Below are positions 46,856 through 50,900 of a stretch of DNA of 50,900 nucleotides, piece after piece. Below the pieces are notes generated by a model, which was not told the origin of the DNA, made no database searches, and saw only the letters and a list, made by a program, of their open reading frames with translations. Origin of the DNA: an uncultured Desulfovibrio sp. (lineage in GTDB: Bacteria; Desulfobacterota; Desulfovibrionia; Desulfovibrionales; Desulfovibrionaceae); NCBI GenBank assembly GCA_905235595.1, contig CAJOMG010000006.1, forward strand, positions 1 to 50,900, in the 5' to 3' direction. The first letter of the stretch is position 1, and each line of letters opens with the position of its first letter. Both the position numbers and the translations under genes were made by a program.

Positions 46856-48145
46856 ATGGCCAAAAATCAAAAACCCCCGGTGAGTGAACCTTTGCGCTGT
46901 TCTTTTTGCGGTCGCAGTGAGCTTGAGGTACATAACCTTATTGTGCAGGACGGCGCGACCATTTGTGATAAGTGTGTCAAGGCCTGCACGGAAATAATTG
47001 CCCGTGACAGGATGGAAGGAACCCCTGAGGATGAGGAGCGGTTACTTTCACCTCAAGAGATTAAAGAACGTCTTGATCAGTATGTTATCGGTCAGGACGA
47101 GGCCAAAAAAATCCTTTCTGTGGCGGTGCACAACCACTATAAGCGAGTATTCTATGCTGATGCCCTCGGCGACGAAGTTGAGCTTGAGAAGAGCAATATT
47201 CTTCTGGTCGGGCCTTCGGGAAGCGGCAAGACTCTGTTGGCGAAAACACTGGCGCGTGTGCTGCGTGTGCCTTTTGCCATTGCTGATGCAACAACACTTA
47301 CAGAGGCCGGCTACGTAGGCGAGGATGTGGAGAATATTCTCGTACAGCTTCTCCAGAATGCAGACTATGACTTGGAAGCTGCAGGCAAAGGCATTATCTA
47401 CATCGACGAGATTGACAAAATTTCACGCAAAGGTGACGGCCCATCCATAACGCGTGACGTTTCGGGTGAGGGCGTACAACAGGCCTTGCTTAAGATTATT
47501 GAAGGAACTGAGGCTAACATTCCCCCCAAGGGTGGACGCAAGCATCCGCAGCAAGAATTTATCCGTATGGATACACGCAACATCCTCTTTATTGTGGGAG
47601 GGGCTTTTGTTGGGCTGGACAAAATTGTGGAGTCCCGCGTAAGTGGTGGATCCATGGGCTTCGGTGCACATGTGCGTTCCAGTAAGGAAATGTCCATAGG
47701 CGAATTGCTTGATAAGATCCATCCTCAGGATTTAGTAAAATTTGGTCTGATTCCAGAATTTGTCGGACGTATACCCATCATAACCCATGTGGATGATCTT
47801 GAAGAAGCGGATCTCGTGCGTATTCTTACAGAACCGAAAAACGCTTTGGTACGCCAATACCAGAAGCTTTTCGAACTGGAGCATGTGGATCTGCGCTTTA
47901 CCCAGAATGCGCTCAAGGCCATCGCCGCCAAAGCTATTGAGCGCAAAACAGGGGCGCGTGGGTTACGTAATGTTATGGAACGGACGATGCTTGATATCAT
48001 GTTTACATTGCCATCCATGCCAAATGTACGTGAATGCCTGATTAATCAGGCTGTTATAGACAAAGGCAAGGAACCTGTTCTGCTTTTTACAGACGGAGCC
48101 GGTGATACAAAAAAAACCAAGGCCGGGGGTGGCAAGGCCTCCTAG
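46856..48145 (+). CDS. clpX: ATP-dependent Clp protease, ATP-binding subunit ClpX
   Basis: This 429-residue AAA+ unfoldase delivers substrates to ClpP. The zinc-binding N-domain has Cys15, Cys18, Cys37 and Cys40 (CSFCGRSE and CDKC). Walker A GPSGSGKT and Walker [12 protein letters not shown] are intact, and the pore loop GYVGEDVEN is conserved. The C-terminus is Lys/Gly-rich ([10 protein letters not shown]). The ATG at 46856 gives the conserved start MAKNQK; the frame from 46826 overlaps clpP and was rejected. Confidence 0.97.
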   Translation: MAKNQKPPVSEPLRCSFCGRSELEVHNLIVQDGATICDKCVKACTEIIARDRMEGTPEDEERLLSPQEIKERLDQYVIGQDEAKKILSVAVHNHYKRVFYADALGDEVELEKSNILLVGPSGSGKTLLAKTLARVLRVPFAIADATTLTEAGYVGEDVENILVQLLQNADYDLEAAGKGIIYIDEIDKISRKGDGPSITRDVSGEGVQQALLKIIEGTEANIPPKGGRKHPQQEFIRMDTRNILFIVGGAFVGLDKIVESRVSGGSMGFGAHVRSSKEMSIGELLDKIHPQDLVKFGLIPEFVGRIPIITHVDDLEEADLVRILTEPKNALVRQYQKLFELEHVDLRFTQNALKAIAAKAIERKTGARGLRNVMERTMLDIMFTLPSMPNVRECLINQAVIDKGKEPVLLFTDGAGDTKKTKAGGGKAS

Positions 48146-48190
48146 AAGACTGCCCATGCTGTTATTTGAAGTGTGCGATTTACAGGATTC

Positions 48191-48228
48191 CGTGCGAGGT
48201 TGCCGTTGCCAAGCAGTTGCCTCGCACG
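48191..48228 (+). terminator. Hairpin between clpX and lon (weak terminator or attenuator)
   Basis: CGTGCGAGG (48191-48199) is perfectly complementary to CCTCGCACG (48220-48228) with a 20-base loop. The following bases (CCTTGTTT) are only partly T, so strong termination is doubtful. Confidence 0.5.
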
Positions 48229-48258
48229 CCTTGTTTACTGTGATATAGAGGTGTTCCC

Positions 48259-50685
48259 ATGAGTGATGTAAAGCGCGGCAATGAAGATTTTCAGGAATTA
48301 CCTGTGATGCCCTTACGGGAAGTAGTTATGTTTCCTCGCTCCATTATGCCGCTTTTTGTGGGACGCGACTCTTCCATCAAGGCCATTGACACCGCGCAAA
48401 ACTCATACAGCAAATTGATTTTTCTTGTGAATCAGCGTGAGCCGGAGCTGGAAAAACCGGATGCCAAGGACCTTGCCAAGGTGGGTGTTGTAAGCAGGGT
48501 TCTCCAGGTATTACGCTTGCCGGATGGCACCATTAAGGTGCTTTTTGAGGGGATATACCGTGCGCGGTGGGAGTTACTGCGTGAAGATGTGTGCACCATG
48601 GCCACGGTGCAGCGTTGCACCGAGATACAAAGTCATCAGGAAGAACGTGAAGCCCTGGTTCGTGCTGTGCATGAAGCTATGGAGGAGTATGGCAAAACCA
48701 ACAAAAAAATATCACAGGAGGTCATACTTTCCATCTTGGCATTGCAGGAGCCTGGTCCTTTGGCCAACGCTATCATTCCGCACCTGAAGGTACGATATCA
48801 CAAGAAACAGGAAGCGCTGGAGCAGGATGACGTGACCAGAAGGCTGGAAATGGCTTACGAACTCTTGCAGGGAGAGGTCACCCTGGCCACTGTTGAAAAG
48901 CGTATCAAGAACCGCGTGAAAGTTCAGATGGAACGCAACCAGCGTGAATACTACCTGAACGAGCAGATCAAGGCCATCAATAAGGAAATGGGGCGTGATG
49001 ACGACCCCCAGGCTGAAATTGACGAAATCGAGCAAAAGCTAAAGGTGCGGGACATGCCGGAGGAAGCGCGTCAAAAAGCTCTGGCGGAAGCCCACAAGCT
49101 GCGTAATATCCCTCCATCGGCGGCGGAGTACACTGTAGTGCGTAACTATGTGGACTGGATTCTCGACCTTCCTTGGAACGAACTTAAACAGATTGACATT
49201 GATATTGAAAAAGCACGCGCCATTCTTGATGGTGACCACTATGGCCTGGAAAAACCTAAAGAGCGTATTCTTGAATATTTGGCCGTGCAGAAGCTCTCAC
49301 ATGGTCTCAAGGGACCTATTCTCTGTTTTGTTGGGCCTCCAGGCGTGGGTAAGACATCATTGGCCAAATCTGTGGCCCGTGCAACGGGACGCGATTTTGT
49401 GCGATTGTCGTTGGGTGGTGTTCGTGATGAAGCTGAAATCCGTGGGCACAGACGCACCTATGTTGGCGCTCTGCCTGGAAAGATTATTCAGTCCCTCAAA
49501 AGAGTTAAATACAACAATCCTCTCTTTTGTCTGGATGAAATAGACAAAATGAATTCAGACTTCCGGGGTGACCCAGCCTCGGCCCTTCTTGAGGTGTTGG
49601 ATCCTGAACAGAATACTGCATTCATGGATCATTATCTGGATCTGGAATACGATCTTTCGAAAATCTTTTTCATTACCACGGCCAATACTCTCCATTCAAT
49701 TCCTAGCCCCCTACTGGACCGTATGGAGGTCATTGAACTTAACAGTTACCTGGAAACGGAAAAACACCATATTGCACGGTGCTTTCTTTTGCCACGGCAG
49801 ATCAAGGAGCATGGTCTTAGAGAGGAAAATATTCGTATCTCGGATAACGCGCTCATTGAGATCATCCGCTCGTACACACGCGAAGCCGGAGTGCGTAATC
49901 TGGAGCGAGAGATAGCCTCGCTCTGCCGTAAAACGGCCATCCGTCTTGTTGAGAAGAATAATCTCGAACAGTGTGTCAATGTTACCCGACAGAGTTTGCC
50001 CTCTCTGTTGGGTGTGAAACGTTACCGCCATGACGAGCGCGAGGCGGAGTCCCAGATAGGTGTATGTGCGGGACTTGCCTGGAACCAACGCGGGGGTGAA
50101 ATTTTGCTGGTGGAAACCAGTCTCATGGCAGGTTCCGGGCATGTGGTGACGACAGGCCAGCTTGGTGAAGTCATGACCGAATCGGCCAAGGCTGCGCTTT
50201 CCTACGTGCGTTCTCGAGCTGAAGTGCTGGGCCTTGACCCGCGCTTTCATCGCAAGATTGATCTCCATGTGCACGTGCCTGCAGGAGCCACGCCTAAGGA
50301 CGGCCCATCTGCAGGCATCACGCTTGCCACTTCCATAACGTCTGCTCTTTTGGGGATACCTGTGCGTAATGACGTGGCCATGACAGGTGAAATATCGTTA
50401 CGCGGGCGGGTTCTGCCCATAGGCGGCCTGCGTGAAAAATTACTGGCGGCACGACGCGGCGGCATTCGCAAGGTTATTATGCCACACGACAACGAAAAGG
50501 ACCTCAAGGAAGTCCCCGACGAGGTACTGCGCGACCTAGAAATAGTTTTCGTGGATCATGTGGACGATGTGCTGCCGCAGGCATTGGCGGCAGAACCTGA
50601 GGAGATATTTTCCGGGCGGACTACCGCACAACCGATCTGTCGGGCATTACGCATGGAAAGACACGAAAGCCAGCCTGCTCAGTGA
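48259..50685 (+). CDS. lon: ATP-dependent protease La
   Basis: This 808-residue AAA+ protease degrades damaged and regulatory proteins. The N-terminal LON domain starts at [20 protein letters not shown]; the ATPase has Walker [10 protein letters not shown] and Walker [10 protein letters not shown]; the protease domain has Ser684 (KDGPSAGI) and Lys727, spaced 43 residues as in E. coli. A short Ser/Gln/Arg-rich tail follows. It is last in the tig-clpP-clpX-lon set. No stop-related oddity is seen. Confidence 0.97.
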   Translation: MSDVKRGNEDFQELPVMPLREVVMFPRSIMPLFVGRDSSIKAIDTAQNSYSKLIFLVNQREPELEKPDAKDLAKVGVVSRVLQVLRLPDGTIKVLFEGIYRARWELLREDVCTMATVQRCTEIQSHQEEREALVRAVHEAMEEYGKTNKKISQEVILSILALQEPGPLANAIIPHLKVRYHKKQEALEQDDVTRRLEMAYELLQGEVTLATVEKRIKNRVKVQMERNQREYYLNEQIKAINKEMGRDDDPQAEIDEIEQKLKVRDMPEEARQKALAEAHKLRNIPPSAAEYTVVRNYVDWILDLPWNELKQIDIDIEKARAILDGDHYGLEKPKERILEYLAVQKLSHGLKGPILCFVGPPGVGKTSLAKSVARATGRDFVRLSLGGVRDEAEIRGHRRTYVGALPGKIIQSLKRVKYNNPLFCLDEIDKMNSDFRGDPASALLEVLDPEQNTAFMDHYLDLEYDLSKIFFITTANTLHSIPSPLLDRMEVIELNSYLETEKHHIARCFLLPRQIKEHGLREENIRISDNALIEIIRSYTREAGVRNLEREIASLCRKTAIRLVEKNNLEQCVNVTRQSLPSLLGVKRYRHDEREAESQIGVCAGLAWNQRGGEILLVETSLMAGSGHVVTTGQLGEVMTESAKAALSYVRSRAEVLGLDPRFHRKIDLHVHVPAGATPKDGPSAGITLATSITSALLGIPVRNDVAMTGEISLRGRVLPIGGLREKLLAARRGGIRKVIMPHDNEKDLKEVPDEVLRDLEIVFVDHVDDVLPQALAAEPEEIFSGRTTAQPICRALRMERHESQPAQ

Positions 50686-50775
50686 ACTGTGCAGTTGATG
50701 CACATGCAGCGTTAATGCAGATAATCGTTACATGTGACGTATGAGCAGAGATGCCTGTGGCTGTGCAAAAAATAC

Positions 50776-50804
50776 TTGCAAAGACGACGTTAAAGGCTTA
50801 TGAA
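50776..50804 (+). promoter_or_regulatory. Promoter of tRNA-Leu
   Basis: TTGCAA (50776-50781) and TATGAA (50799-50804) are 17 bases apart. The start would be near 50811, a few bases before the tRNA. Confidence 0.55.
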
Positions 50805-50813
50805 TATCTTTGC

Positions 50814-50900
50814 GCCGAAGTGGTGGAATTGGTAGACACGCTAGGTTCAGGGTCTAGTCCTGGCAACGGGGTGGGAGTTCGAGTCTCCCCTTCGGCACCA
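50814..50900 (+). tRNA. tRNA-Leu(CAG)
   Basis: The 87 bases have an acceptor stem GCCGAAG/CTTCGGC, a D arm with GGAATTGGTAGACAC, anticodon loop TTCAGGG (anticodon CAG), a variable arm of class II length, the T-loop GTTCGAGTC region and an encoded CCA end. It is complete at the window edge. It lies downstream of lon and could serve as an integration site beyond the window, which cannot be judged here. Confidence 0.95.

Noticed and set aside
50814..50900. Attachment site of an integrated element at tRNA-Leu
   Set aside because: No integrase and no direct repeat of the tRNA end are visible inside this window.

Overview
The window looks like chromosomal DNA of a dissimilatory sulfate-reducing bacterium of the Desulfovibrio group. 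The markers are a complete dsrMKJOP operon, ATP sulfurylase (sat), a periplasmic tetraheme cytochrome c3 with the CXXCH/CX4CH heme pattern of Desulfovibrio type I c3, a class III (oxygen-sensitive) ribonucleotide reductase and a Rex-like site at the sat promoter. Species was not determined. Base composition is close to balanced and gene density is high.

Layout. (1) 1-8403: the leader-proximal end of a type I-E CRISPR array (29-nt repeats, 32-nt spacers; it continues past the left edge) followed by a complete minus-strand cas operon in the transcribed order cas3-cse1-cse2-cas6e-cas7e-cas5e-cas1-cas2. The genes overlap or are tightly packed, and the placing of cas6e between cse2 and cas7e differs from the Escherichia coli order. 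(2) 8404-9513: a decayed accessory stretch with an IS3-family transposase remnant and the 3' end of a MazF/PemK-type toxin gene. (3) 9514-12176: a TraT-type lipoprotein, cytochrome c3 and an HD-domain protein with a degenerate nucleotidyltransferase head. (4) 12291-26112: a long minus-strand block of energy metabolism and lipid genes: an acetyl-CoA carboxylase set (accC, an accA-accD fusion, a BCCP-like protein), a small unknown, ssb, sat, a VKOR-thioredoxin fusion, an RsbRD-like protein and dsrMKJOP. (5) 26347-31453: a purine nucleoside phosphorylase, typA, a convergent HD protein, and rplM-rpsI. (6) 31543-40865: a stand-alone YcaO protein, a branched-chain amino acid ABC transporter (livKHMGF) and a secreted M16 peptidase. 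(7) 41437-44417: the class III ribonucleotide reductase, in which the glycyl-radical domain is a separate 56-residue gene between nrdD and nrdG. (8) 44805-50900: the protein quality-control cluster tig-clpP-clpX-lon, ending in tRNA-Leu(CAG).

How it fits together. Sat activates sulfate to APS. DsrMKJOP is the membrane complex that links quinone and periplasmic redox pools to the cytoplasmic DsrC/sulfite-reduction step, and cytochrome c3 is the periplasmic electron carrier. The VKOR-thioredoxin protein and the RsbRD-like protein lie between sat and dsrM, so they are candidates for redox maturation and regulation of this pathway. The most unusual observations are the split NrdD, the VKOR-thioredoxin gene inside the sulfate-reduction block, the HD protein with a ruined nucleotidyltransferase head, the alpha-beta acetyl-CoA carboxylase fusion with an atypical BCCP, and the stand-alone YcaO protein. 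All functional calls come from reading motifs and gene context; no database search was run.
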